Below are positions 27,201 through 35,100 of a stretch of DNA of 64,000 bases, one piece after another. Numbering within the stretch: position 1 is the stretch's first letter; each line of letters starts with the position of its first letter. Below the pieces are notes generated by a model. The model was not told where the DNA came from, did no database searches, and saw only the letters and a list, made by a program, of their open reading frames with translations. The stretch spans positions 336,009 through 400,008 of the forward strand of contig NZ_KE386951.1 in assembly GCF_000429785.1 (NCBI RefSeq), given 5' to 3'. This stretch comes from Chitinibacter tainanensis DSM 15459 (GTDB taxonomy: Bacteria > Pseudomonadota > Gammaproteobacteria > Burkholderiales > Chitinibacteraceae). The translations under genes and the position numbers were made by a program.

Positions 27201-29551
27201 GGACATATTACGTTAGCGGAGAGTTGGTTTGTTTATGTCTAATAGAAAGTTTCTGCCAGCACGAAGACGAGACCCTTTTTATCCAATCCCGCTTGCAGCA
27301 AGCCTTTGCTAAAACAAACTTATCTATCGATCGTTATTCGGAGACTGAGTTATTAGCGCTTAGTGTTCAGCTAGACAGCCAAATTGGTCCGCTCGGCAGT
27401 CAAAAGGCCACTCCGCCTAATGACATTGAAGCTCGCCTATCCTGGCAAACGAATGCTGAATTAACAGAAAATTTGAATGCATCCGATGAAGAAATTGAAA
27501 GCCCTGCAATTGCCACATATGCGGCGCAGCAACTTTATGAAGAATGGTTGATTAATTGGCTCCAGAAAAACGTTAAGCCGTCCACTAAAGTGGAGCGTTC
27601 CACTGCTATAAATAGCCTCGGATTAGATTCAATTATTGCAGTCGAATGCTCCGTGGCTTTCGAAGAACACTGGAACAAATCGCTGCCAGTCGAGTGGTTT
27701 TGGCAAGTCGAACGTATTGATCAAATATCAGCACTGCTGTACGAGAGCTACAGTCCAGAATCTTCCTCTGTCGAACCTGTGAACAATTCAGTATCAGAGC
27801 AAGCCTGCTCAGCAGTGGAACTGAGTGAGCCCAGTTCTCAATCTTCGCTCGGCTTAAGTATATTCTTTTTTGGGCAAAGCGAAGCTACTCGTGATGAAAA
27901 TCCATACGAATTGATTCGTGAAACTGCCGAGTTTGCTGACGTGCATGGGTTTGAGGCAATTTGGCTACCTGAGCGACACTTTCATCGCTTTGGAGCTGCA
28001 TTCCCAGACCCTGCAGTTCTTGCTAGTGCACTCAGCCAAGTAACTAAGAATCTCCGATTGCGGGCGGGTAGCGTCGTACTTCCGTTGCATCATCCTGCAC
28101 GTATTGCAGAACAGTGGTCTTTAGTTGACCAACTTTCTAAAGGTCGCGCAGGAATAGCGATTACGGCAGGCTGGAATCAGAATGACTTTGTATTGAGTTC
28201 GTCAGATGCCTACACCAATCGTTTTGAATCTCTTGGTAAACAAATTCAGCAACTCCGACGATTCTGGCAACAAGAGCCTGAAACTTTAATCAACCCATCT
28301 GGAGACTCCGTTTCACTGACTACATATCCCAAACCTTTCCAGTCGTTAGCGCCGTTATGGCTAACTTGCAATCGCCGGAAAGAAGGATTTATTGAGGCAG
28401 GGAGCTTGGGCGTTAATCTACTGACTGCTTTGCTAAGCCAGACGGAAGACGAGTTGGCCGAAAATATTAGATGCTATCGGCAATCGTTGGTTGATTCGGG
28501 ATTCTCACCTCAGCAGGGTAGAGTAACGCTGATGGTTCATTGTTTTGTGCACGACAATCCTGATGAATTAAACGAGTGGGTCACACCTGCGCTGCATGAA
28601 TATCTCCATAGTTCTGCAGATTTATGGCAACAAGGTAGCAAAGCATTACATGCTCAGGGAGCAGAGGAAAGGGAGAAGTTGATAAGGTTCGCGGCGATGC
28701 GCTACCGCAAAAGTCAGGCATTGATAGGCAGCACAGAAGAATGTTACGCAAAACTGGAGCGTTGGCATGAATTGGGAGTGGATGAGGTGGCTTGTCTTGT
28801 CGACTTTGGATTGTCAGCTCAACAAATTAAAGTGGGGCTTCAATCACTTTGTAAACTCGTGCCTTCTAAGGTGAATCCGCTTGAGAATACTGTGAAGTGT
28901 TTAATTCCAAATCCCCAAGCGAAGTACAAGTTGCTTTGCCTTACGCCAGCTGGGGCATCGCCATACTGTTATTTTGCTTTGGCGCAAGCATTATCCACAG
29001 AATGGGAGCTGTGGGTTCTAAGTTATCAAGACTACGACACACTAGATTTGCTGCTCAATGGATTGCAGGACCAAGCTATGGCGCTAATTGATAGGCCATT
29101 TTCGATCTATGGACAGAGTTTTGGTGGCTTAATGGCATTTGAATTAGCTAGGAAACTGGAGTTGTCGGGGAATCAACCCAGCTGGGTTGCTCTTGCTGCG
29201 CAGCATAGTCCTACGTTGAGCTATCCGCACAATACTCCGAGTTCAGAATCTGACTGGCAAGCTCTTGGGGTTAATAGCCCTATGCAGCGAGTTAGAACAT
29301 TAGCCCAATTAGAAATTCAAGCGAAAGAATATAAGTATCAAGTAGAACCTTATTTAGTTGCACCGCTACATCTTGTTTACGGTGAAAAAGATGAGTTATT
29401 AGAGCCTAGTCAGGTCTTAGCATGGCAGGAAGTGAAAAAGCCAGCATCCGTGAATAGTTTGGATGCAAAGCATCACTTCATGTTGACGCACTCTAGCCAG
29501 CTTGCAATCTGGATAGATGCTTGGCAACGTAGTGCTACCACAAAGGATTAG
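24245..29551 (+). CDS. five-domain lipid-tailoring synthase: FAAL-ACAD-ACP-LLM-thioesterase
   Basis: 1768 aa. Residues 1-~575 are a fatty acyl-AMP ligase (YSSGSTGTPKG near 166, LPLYHDMGLVGHL, YGMAETTL). ~600-955 is an acyl-CoA dehydrogenase (FAISEPNAGANP, GGRGYIEDS, RIFEGPTETLL with the family's catalytic Glu position). ~1090-1165 is an acyl carrier domain (GLDSI, phosphopantetheine Ser near 1125). ~1200-1540 is a luciferase-like flavin monooxygenase of the secondary-metabolite type (WLPERHFHRFG, AGWNQNDF). ~1550-1765 is a type II-like thioesterase (GQSFGG, terminal AKHHFML). There is no ketosynthase or condensation domain. The protein could load a fatty acid, desaturate it, oxidise it and release it on one chain. 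Inverted IS3 remnants flank it. Confidence 0.85.
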   Translation: MTLMTYLWQRSREQSDHAVYFFLNSDGDVQYRLSYLELHNQACAIAHALRQRLTPGQRCLLLFPQGIDFVVAFWGCLYARVVPLPVFPPTKSQQSARLLAIIGDSQAQMALTNAAFKEKCLKWLGDSSESQLELCVLSDLQLTQQSEDACSFINEWCEEDLAFIQYSSGSTGTPKGVPIYHRELLENLEQIRQCFHLTKETIGANWLPLYHDMGLVGHLLCPIYVGCQQYFFGAQDFLRKPKLWFEVITRYQVTTSGAPNFAYQYCIGRINDDDLIGVDLSQWAQAYCGAEPIQASTLLDFYSRFAHVGFRQNALLPCYGMAETTLIVSGFKPKGLVANTLEVDKSALEHGVVVTLPNSEHRLVSCGSPSNNTEIFIIDSRTRAFLPENQIGEICVRSFSNARGYWKKPELDDELFLNLDNSAPLLRTGDLGFLSQGELYVTGRLKEMIIIRGRNLYPSDIENLVSKAHPAINSQRIVAFAIEETQGQSLALVAELERSQLRKCNPADVWQAIVKIISDELSIQLTAGALLKPGQLPITSSGKRRRLACREYWENDHWQSIFTTGNKRATDDVIETDKSRSLIEWLREYQLRRLQSQQMDERRSIDPHLLLQLGKRGFFGLNIPAQYGGQGLSQQQTLRVMQQLGAMDVSIAAMLGVHLALAVEPIVRHGSNQQKVMHLPSLARGQSLAAFAISEPNAGANPRSLKSLAKASSTGWMLSGNKCWIGNAGWADTLLVIAKSESTTQQPLGLSAFLVNTEQEGVHIGPEAMTTGMRAMVQNSLWFDRVSLTNEQVLGQVGHGFRIAETAMHTGRLGIMAICVGALRRCCQQLLRHAQERQIASGRLIDQSLIQLWLREGLKKADLIERFSQRIALKRDMEIEVSSDIYAIGKCLAPEWLGETIDQLQQGLGGRGYIEDSLVPQLWRDARLLRIFEGPTETLLSHLGQRLWQQEQELEKAFTEFEAIAPFEKLRAWKEEHALKSLHQDWTYYVSGELVCLCLIESFCQHEDETLFIQSRLQQAFAKTNLSIDRYSETELLALSVQLDSQIGPLGSQKATPPNDIEARLSWQTNAELTENLNASDEEIESPAIATYAAQQLYEEWLINWLQKNVKPSTKVERSTAINSLGLDSIIAVECSVAFEEHWNKSLPVEWFWQVERIDQISALLYESYSPESSSVEPVNNSVSEQACSAVELSEPSSQSSLGLSIFFFGQSEATRDENPYELIRETAEFADVHGFEAIWLPERHFHRFGAAFPDPAVLASALSQVTKNLRLRAGSVVLPLHHPARIAEQWSLVDQLSKGRAGIAITAGWNQNDFVLSSSDAYTNRFESLGKQIQQLRRFWQQEPETLINPSGDSVSLTTYPKPFQSLAPLWLTCNRRKEGFIEAGSLGVNLLTALLSQTEDELAENIRCYRQSLVDSGFSPQQGRVTLMVHCFVHDNPDELNEWVTPALHEYLHSSADLWQQGSKALHAQGAEEREKLIRFAAMRYRKSQALIGSTEECYAKLERWHELGVDEVACLVDFGLSAQQIKVGLQSLCKLVPSKVNPLENTVKCLIPNPQAKYKLLCLTPAGASPYCYFALAQALSTEWELWVLSYQDYDTLDLLLNGLQDQAMALIDRPFSIYGQSFGGLMAFELARKLELSGNQPSWVALAAQHSPTLSYPHNTPSSESDWQALGVNSPMQRVRTLAQLEIQAKEYKYQVEPYLVAPLHLVYGEKDELLEPSQVLAWQEVKKPASVNSLDAKHHFMLTHSSQLAIWIDAWQRSATTKD

Positions 29552-29580
29552 AGACTATCTGATTGCTTGGATGGTCTGCT

Positions 29581-29727
29581 CGACGCCCACCCCATCTTGA
29601 GTAGCTCGAGAATTTAGATTCCAATCCACCATGACAAGGAGTTGGATATGAAGAAGCGATTCACCGAAGAACAGATCATCGACTTCCTACGCGAAGCAGA
29701 AGCCTGCACGCCCGTAGCCGAGCGGAG
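29581..29727 (+). mobile_element. IS3-family left-end remnant (truncated orfA)
   Basis: The same IS end and leader as at 23960-24110 occur here in the opposite orientation. A good ribosome site (AAGGAG) precedes an ATG at 29648, whose product starts MKKRFTEEQIIDFLREAEA and continues CTPVAER. This is the orfA N-terminus of an IS407-like IS3 element. Homology breaks at about 29727; the remainder has been lost before the IS5-family element begins. Confidence 0.8.
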
Positions 29728-29759
29728 CCTCACTCCAAACTTGATTTTTGCATCTAAGC

Positions 29760-30795
29760 GGCTTAGTTGCACAAATCAGCCTAAAAGCGAGTTTCCCCAA
29801 ATCCCAAGCAGATTTATCCCGCACGCACCGTCGTCGGTGTGCCCAGTTGCGTGAAGCGATTTAAGATCGCAGCACGCACTTGCAACTCCGCCACCTGACG
29901 ATCAAAGTCACGCGCCATCACTCGTTCACCAAGTAATTTGAAACATCGCATTTTCGTTTCCACCAAGCTGCGCCGGTGATAGTCCGACCACTTTTTCCAG
30001 ATTGCCCGCCCCAAGTACTTGGTCGCACGTAAAATCGCATTGCGAGATCGTGCGCCCGCCGTATTTTCTTTCCGAAACTGAGCGTTCTTGCGAGTCGGGA
30101 TGATCGCAGTCGCACCACGAGCCGCAATAGCATTGTGGCACTCTTTGGTGTCGTAGGCGCCATCACCGTAAATCGCCGCAATCGGTTCTGAATCGGGAAT
30201 CTGATTCATCAGTTCCAGCAACCTGGGCGCATCGCCTGTTTTATTGTCAGTGACCTCAATGGCACGAATTTCAAGGGTTTCGGTATCAATACTGAGGTGA
30301 ACTTTGCGCCATTGCCGACGATATTCGGCGCCATGCTTCTTGGTTTTCCATTCGCCTTCACCGAGCATTTTGATGCCCGTGCTATCGACCAATAAATGCA
30401 AACCACTTTGGCTTTGACGGGCAGGAATAATGACTTTGAGTGTTTTTTGTCGACGAGAGATCGTACTCGAATCGGGGACGATCCAATCTAGGTGGGCGAG
30501 TCGAAGCAGGCTTTCCACCATGCCGGTGGTTTGGCGTAATGCGAGACCGAATAGGCATTTGATGGTGAGACAGAACTGAATGGCCGCGTCGCTGAACGTA
30601 GGTTTTCGTCCACGTTTGCCAGTGGGCTCAGCAGCCCATTTCAGCGTCGGATCGAGCCAAACCATCAACGCACCACGTGATTTCAAAGCAGCGTGATAAC
30701 TTGGCCAGTTGGTGGTTTTGTACTTGCTAGGTGCGGGTTTGCTCATGCAGCCATTCTACCAGCAGCACTATGCCGCTGATTTGTGCAACAAAGCC
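29760..30795 (-). mobile_element. IS5-family (IS903-group) insertion sequence
   Basis: A 1036-bp element bounded by 21-bp near-perfect terminal inverted repeats (GGCTTAGTTGCACAAATC... on the left, and the complement of GGCTTTGTTGCACAAATC... on the right, one mismatch). It carries one transposase gene on the minus strand. The 9 bp on either side (CATCTAAGC and ACACCCTAC) are not a target duplication, which suggests a rearrangement after insertion. Confidence 0.88.
29814..30746 (-). CDS. IS5-family transposase (IS903 group)
   Basis: 310 aa, full length for the group. The DDE residues sit in the expected contexts: LLVDSTGIKM (first Asp), YGDGAYDTKEC (second Asp) and RSLVETKMRCFK (Glu in the Y-2-R-3-E-6-K-like signature). 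The N-terminal HTH-like part (KRGRKPTFSDAAIQFCLTIK) is intact. No frameshift is visible, so the element may still be active. It is the only apparently complete transposase gene in the window. Confidence 0.93.
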   Translation of the reverse strand: MSKPAPSKYKTTNWPSYHAALKSRGALMVWLDPTLKWAAEPTGKRGRKPTFSDAAIQFCLTIKCLFGLALRQTTGMVESLLRLAHLDWIVPDSSTISRRQKTLKVIIPARQSQSGLHLLVDSTGIKMLGEGEWKTKKHGAEYRRQWRKVHLSIDTETLEIRAIEVTDNKTGDAPRLLELMNQIPDSEPIAAIYGDGAYDTKECHNAIAARGATAIIPTRKNAQFRKENTAGARSRNAILRATKYLGRAIWKKWSDYHRRSLVETKMRCFKLLGERVMARDFDRQVAELQVRAAILNRFTQLGTPTTVRAG

Positions 30796-30824
30796 ACACC
30801 CTACAAAACCCAGCCTTATTTGGC

Positions 30825-31208
30825 TTATTGCTTGTCCGCTTGCAATCCCAGTTGGTACTTGTTAATCAGCTCTTGAATCTTGGTGCTACTTTCAGGATGA
30901 ACCCGAGCATACTCCCACATTGTTTTGGCAAAGTAGTGTTTCACTAAATCTTCTTCGTAATCGCCACAAGCCGGCTCCAAGCCGCTGATGTCGGTACTCG
31001 ACCGAACCCAATACATCACCTTTCCCTGCTCGTCGATATAGCGTTCAATATGCCAGTCAGGATCGCCTCCTGCTCCATCAAATTCGAATATACTTTCAAC
31101 GTAGTACCAATACTCCTGCCTATCCCTAGCCGGAAACGCATTACCAACGCAGTAAATCAAAGGCCGATTTGCCTCATCATTTTGTCCATATTGAATATAA
31201 AATGCCAT
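30825..31208 (-). CDS. putative orphan CDI immunity protein
   Basis: 127 aa, acidic, no signal peptide (MAFYIQYGQNDEANRPLIYC...). I recognise no family. It follows, by 3 bp, a decayed fragment of a cdiA 3' end, the exact position an immunity gene takes behind its toxin. CDI loci commonly keep such displaced toxin-immunity pairs downstream of the main cdiBAI genes. An immunity role is inferred from this context only. The IS5-family element lies 29 bp beyond its stop codon. Confidence 0.6.
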   Translation of the reverse strand: MAFYIQYGQNDEANRPLIYCVGNAFPARDRQEYWYYVESIFEFDGAGGDPDWHIERYIDEQGKVMYWVRSSTDISGLEPACGDYEEDLVKHYFAKTMWEYARVHPESSTKIQELINKYQLGLQADKQ

Positions 31209-31211
31209 GGG

Positions 31212-31428
31212 TTATTTCCCAGATGGATAGGCTGTAGGCACATAGACCTTGCCGTTGTATTTACTAATTGGCACCTCGAATTTAACTCCCGCCACCTCAA
31301 CTAATTGAACTGAGGCTGCCGGTGGTGAGCTAGTTTTTGCTTCCCTCTGCGCTGCTGGTAAACATTGCGCCCTACAGATCGGTATTGCCTTTGAAGGTAA
31401 TGTTGAATCCGCCGTCGCCAGCCTGTAC
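31212..31428 (-). pseudogene. orphan cdiA 3' fragment with toxin tail (decayed)
   Basis: On the minus strand the DNA reads VQAGDGGFNITFKGNTDL-stop-GAMFTSS...SKN-stop-LTTGSL, a mutated copy of the cdiA repeat at about 34150-34290. It then switches to an unrelated tail (EVAGVKFEVPISKYNGKVY..., ending YPSGK). This tail runs to a stop just before the orphan immunity gene. Two in-frame stops and the short length show it is not expressed as a toxin. The shared stretch could still serve as a recombination seam with cdiA. Confidence 0.75.
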
Positions 31429-31441
31429 GCGGGATATAGTT

Positions 31442-32161
31442 TTAATCGCTTACCCAGTTAAAGGACTTAGGGGACTTTCCAGATAAATAATGCGCCAAGT
31501 ACTCATCAAGTTTTTTTTGAGGATTAAAAAGCTCGGTAATCTCATCTAATGCTTTCCCATTAACATGAAAAACTTTACCGTCACATGCCTCCTCATTGAT
31601 GAACAGCGCGTCTTCATTTTCTGTAAGCAACCAGCAACGTAGCTTTTCTCTTTTACATCCAATGGTCTTAGCAAATTGCTCGGTCTGTGCCCTTGATGCT
31701 CCGCTACCATCCTCGTAGTCATCAAGATCCAATCGTCCCGCATAAGGAAATGGCGTATTCCACCAATCCATCAAACAGTAACCTTCTTTCGTAACACAGA
31801 ATGAATCAAACCAACGATAAATCTCCCTCCAACTTACTGGCAGCATCATATGATACTCATCGAACAACTCCCCATCTTTATCCATAAATTCGGGCTGCAG
31901 TTTAAAGAATAAATTCTGCGTCTCTGATTGAACAACGATGTTTATCAACCATTGTCTGACCCCCTTCTTCAAAACTAACTTAGGGCTGCTCCAATCGCGC
32001 TCAATGACTTGTGTAGTTTCGATAAAAGTCTGAGCAAACAGCGGAAATAGCTCCGCAAAGCTGCCGCCAACACGATCTATGATGGGCTTATCGATGTGTT
32101 CTAACGCTTTTTCTGGAATCTCAGATTTATCAACACAGATATAGGAGCAAGACAATTCCAT
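31442..32161 (-). CDS. cdiI: CdiI immunity protein, cognate to the CdiA tip
   Basis: 239 aa, acidic, cytoplasmic (no signal or TM). No family is recognised. The ATG lies 2 bp after the cdiA stop, so the two are translationally coupled, as is standard for cdiA-cdiI pairs. By position it should bind and neutralise the CdiA C-terminal HNH-like nuclease. It is longer than many CdiI proteins. Trp- and Asp-rich stretches (WWNTPFPYAGRLDLDDYEDG) may form the contact surface (inference). Confidence 0.8.
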   Translation of the reverse strand: MELSCSYICVDKSEIPEKALEHIDKPIIDRVGGSFAELFPLFAQTFIETTQVIERDWSSPKLVLKKGVRQWLINIVVQSETQNLFFKLQPEFMDKDGELFDEYHMMLPVSWREIYRWFDSFCVTKEGYCLMDWWNTPFPYAGRLDLDDYEDGSGASRAQTEQFAKTIGCKREKLRCWLLTENEDALFINEEACDGKVFHVNGKALDEITELFNPQKKLDEYLAHYLSGKSPKSFNWVSD

Positions 32162-32163
32162 AA

Positions 32164-35100
32164 TTATTTTCCACTCTTGTATTGTTTAAGCCGCTGATTG
32201 ATATATCGCTGAATTTCAACCTCAATTTCCATTTGACGATTAATCAAATTTTGTTTGTATACCGGATCTAAGGGCTGATCTTTATAAAACGACCAGTCTA
32301 ACTTGGATCCTTTAGATGAATTAAATGTCTGTGGTAGCGGCTGGAAATTACCAACATCAATTCTATCGTGAATTATTGATATTTGATCATCGACCGTCAG
32401 CCTATTGAAGCCAGGCCGTTCCTGGATCTTGCGCACTGAGTAGATATGATCAACCGGCATGGTTTTACCTAATGGTGCTGGTTTAAAGGTATTACTGAGT
32501 GGATCCAAATAGCCCATCCCTTGGTAACTCGCGCTAATATCTTCAGGTACGCTACGAATGTACCTACCATTGATTACCGCACCACCCTGCCCAAAGGCGT
32601 TTGAAACGTCTTGCCCTACAAAAACCCTAGGGCTAAGATTTGAAGTTGCCTGCCAAGTTTCTTTTACCGCGGTCTTCTCCAACCAAGACTCAACCACCCG
32701 CCCAGTAAGGTTTGTAGCTCCCTTCAATCCCGGAATTAACAGGTCTTCCCAGATGACTGGAACTAGGGGCTTTTCACCGATTTTTAGTGGGTCAACGGCT
32801 TTGTTGCCTAACTTAGTTAGCGCCTGAATGTCATTGCGCGTCAATTCTAATTGACGCTGGCGATCAGCAACGAGTGATGCATACTTCTCTGGCGTGCACC
32901 CTATGACAACCTGTGAACATCCGCCTGCTCCAGTGTTGAGCAAAGCTTGATAATTTTTCTCTTGCTGTAGTAGCTCTGTAATTTTTATAGCCACTTTTTG
33001 GCACTCTGCCTCTGTCTTACACGATGAGATTTCTTGTGCTAATTGAGTATTACGATCACGATCTAGTTTCTTCAGTTTGTCACGAGAGTCACAAGCTGCT
33101 TTATTGCTAAAGCTGCAGTTTTTCTCAGCCTGGATCAGCTTCTGCTTCTCAGAGGGGCTGAGGTAGTTATTCTCCATCTCAATCTGCGCGGCGCTATTCG
33201 CCACTACCGCATCGCCACCTGCAGCCGCCACAATCCCGCCAATCACAGTGCCCACGAGATTCTTGCGGTTTTCTTTTTGCTCTGCCGTCATATGCTCGGC
33301 ATCGGTCTTTTGAATCTCCGAGATAAGGTTATTGAGCACCACGCTAGAGGCAGCGCCAACGGCAGCGCTATTGCAGCTTTGCCCCGTGGCCGCAGCGCCC
33401 GCGCAGCCAACGAGTGCATGCAGGGCAGTGCGGATATTTTGGCTGTCTGCGGTTTCTTTACCATCCTTCATGAAAGAATCCGCAATCTTTTTGACTTCTT
33501 CTGCCGCCAAGCTTTGTACATACGCAACAACGGCGTTTTGCACCAAGTTTGTCATGCCGCCAGTGACATTGCCTCCCGCCGCCGCTTGGAATACGGTGAT
33601 CGCTTGGCCGTAGGTGCCACCTGGGCCCCATTTTTCAGCATCCTCTTTAACTGTCTTAAGCCGCTCAAGCGTCGTTACATCCGCACCATCTTTTACTGCT
33701 TGATCGTATTCCTGCTTTGCTTTGGCCGCTTCTTTCGCCCGATTCGCAACAAAGGTGCTGGTCTCGTTAATAAACGCCTTCGTCACCGTAAAGGCTTCTT
33801 CTACCTGCGCTTTATCAAAGTTATTGTTGAGTTTGCCTGCAGTATTATTGGTATCACGATTCAGTCTGGCGACGGTTTCGTCTGCGGCTTTACCAGTGAG
33901 TTGCTGTTGCTGCACTTCATTGGTGATGGTGATTTTGCCTGTGGCAATTGCGCTTTGCGTGGTGCTACTTTCATCACCGCTGGCGCTCAGCAGGATTGGC
34001 GTATTGGCTTTCAGGCCATCGCCTGATTTCTCAGTGCCAGGTACAACCTGACCCCCCGTCGACATGAGGCCATCAATCGTCTTGCCTACATCCCCAACAC
34101 CGACGCCAAGCCCCATGCTGCTGGCGTTGTATTCGGCATGGTTTTTAATGTCGCTGACAGTGAGGCTGCCGGTAGTGAGCTGATTTTTGCTTTCCTCTGC
34201 GCTGCTGGTAATCACTGCGCCTTTCAGATCGGTATTGCCTTTGACAGTAATGTTGAATCCGCCGTCGCCAGCCTTCAGCCCACTCTGCTCATTCACCGCG
34301 GCATAATCAGCATGCATTTTGTCGCGGCCTGCATTCAAGCTGCCACTGACTTTGCCCGCACCGACTGAAATGCTGCCACCGATGGATTTTTGTTGGCTGT
34401 CGTACTTGCTGGTGTCTTGCAGGCTTTCAATATTCAGATTGCCGCGCACATCAGCCACAATCTGCTTGCCGCTGGCGCTTGCGCCGATCAGATTGGTGTC
34501 GCCACCACTCTTGAGCGTAAGTGTATTACCCGCGGTAAGTTGGCTGTTTTGCCACTCAAGGTCATTGCCATTACCATTGCCTTTGCTTTTATTGGCGCTC
34601 GCGGTAACGCTAAACGGGACATCTGTGCCCACACTGACGCCCAGACTACTGCTGCTTGAACTGTTTTTGCTGCGCGTTTCATTGGTATTGCGCGCGGCTT
34701 GTAGCGTGATATCGCCATCGGCGGCCAGCATCAGATCTTTGCCTGCCCTTAATTGGCTACCAACGACGTTGATGTCGCTGTCTTTGCCGGCACCAGTGGC
34801 GTTCAGTTTGAGATTGCCGCCAGCTGTGAGATAGCTCGCGCTCTGCGTGCTGCTATCCGTTGTCGTGGTGCTTTCTGATTTGGATTGACCAAAGCTGATA
34901 CTCACGTTAACGCCGCCAAGCTTTTTGGAGCCACTTTGGTAGGCGTCATAGCCATTTTTGGCAGCAAACCCAGCAGTCGCGCCCGCAATCAAAGCGACGC
35001 GTCCGTCTTTGGTTTTGCTAGCGATTTTGCCCATATCGGCTGTGGTTTGTATTGCAGTAATAACAGGCGAGGTGATCGCGACTGTGAGGCCTTTTTGCTC

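Noticed and set aside
33277..34026. 249-codon plus-strand frame within cdiA
   Set aside because: Antisense to the pretoxin region of cdiA, which is a continuous frame with a known layout. No ribosome site or domain.
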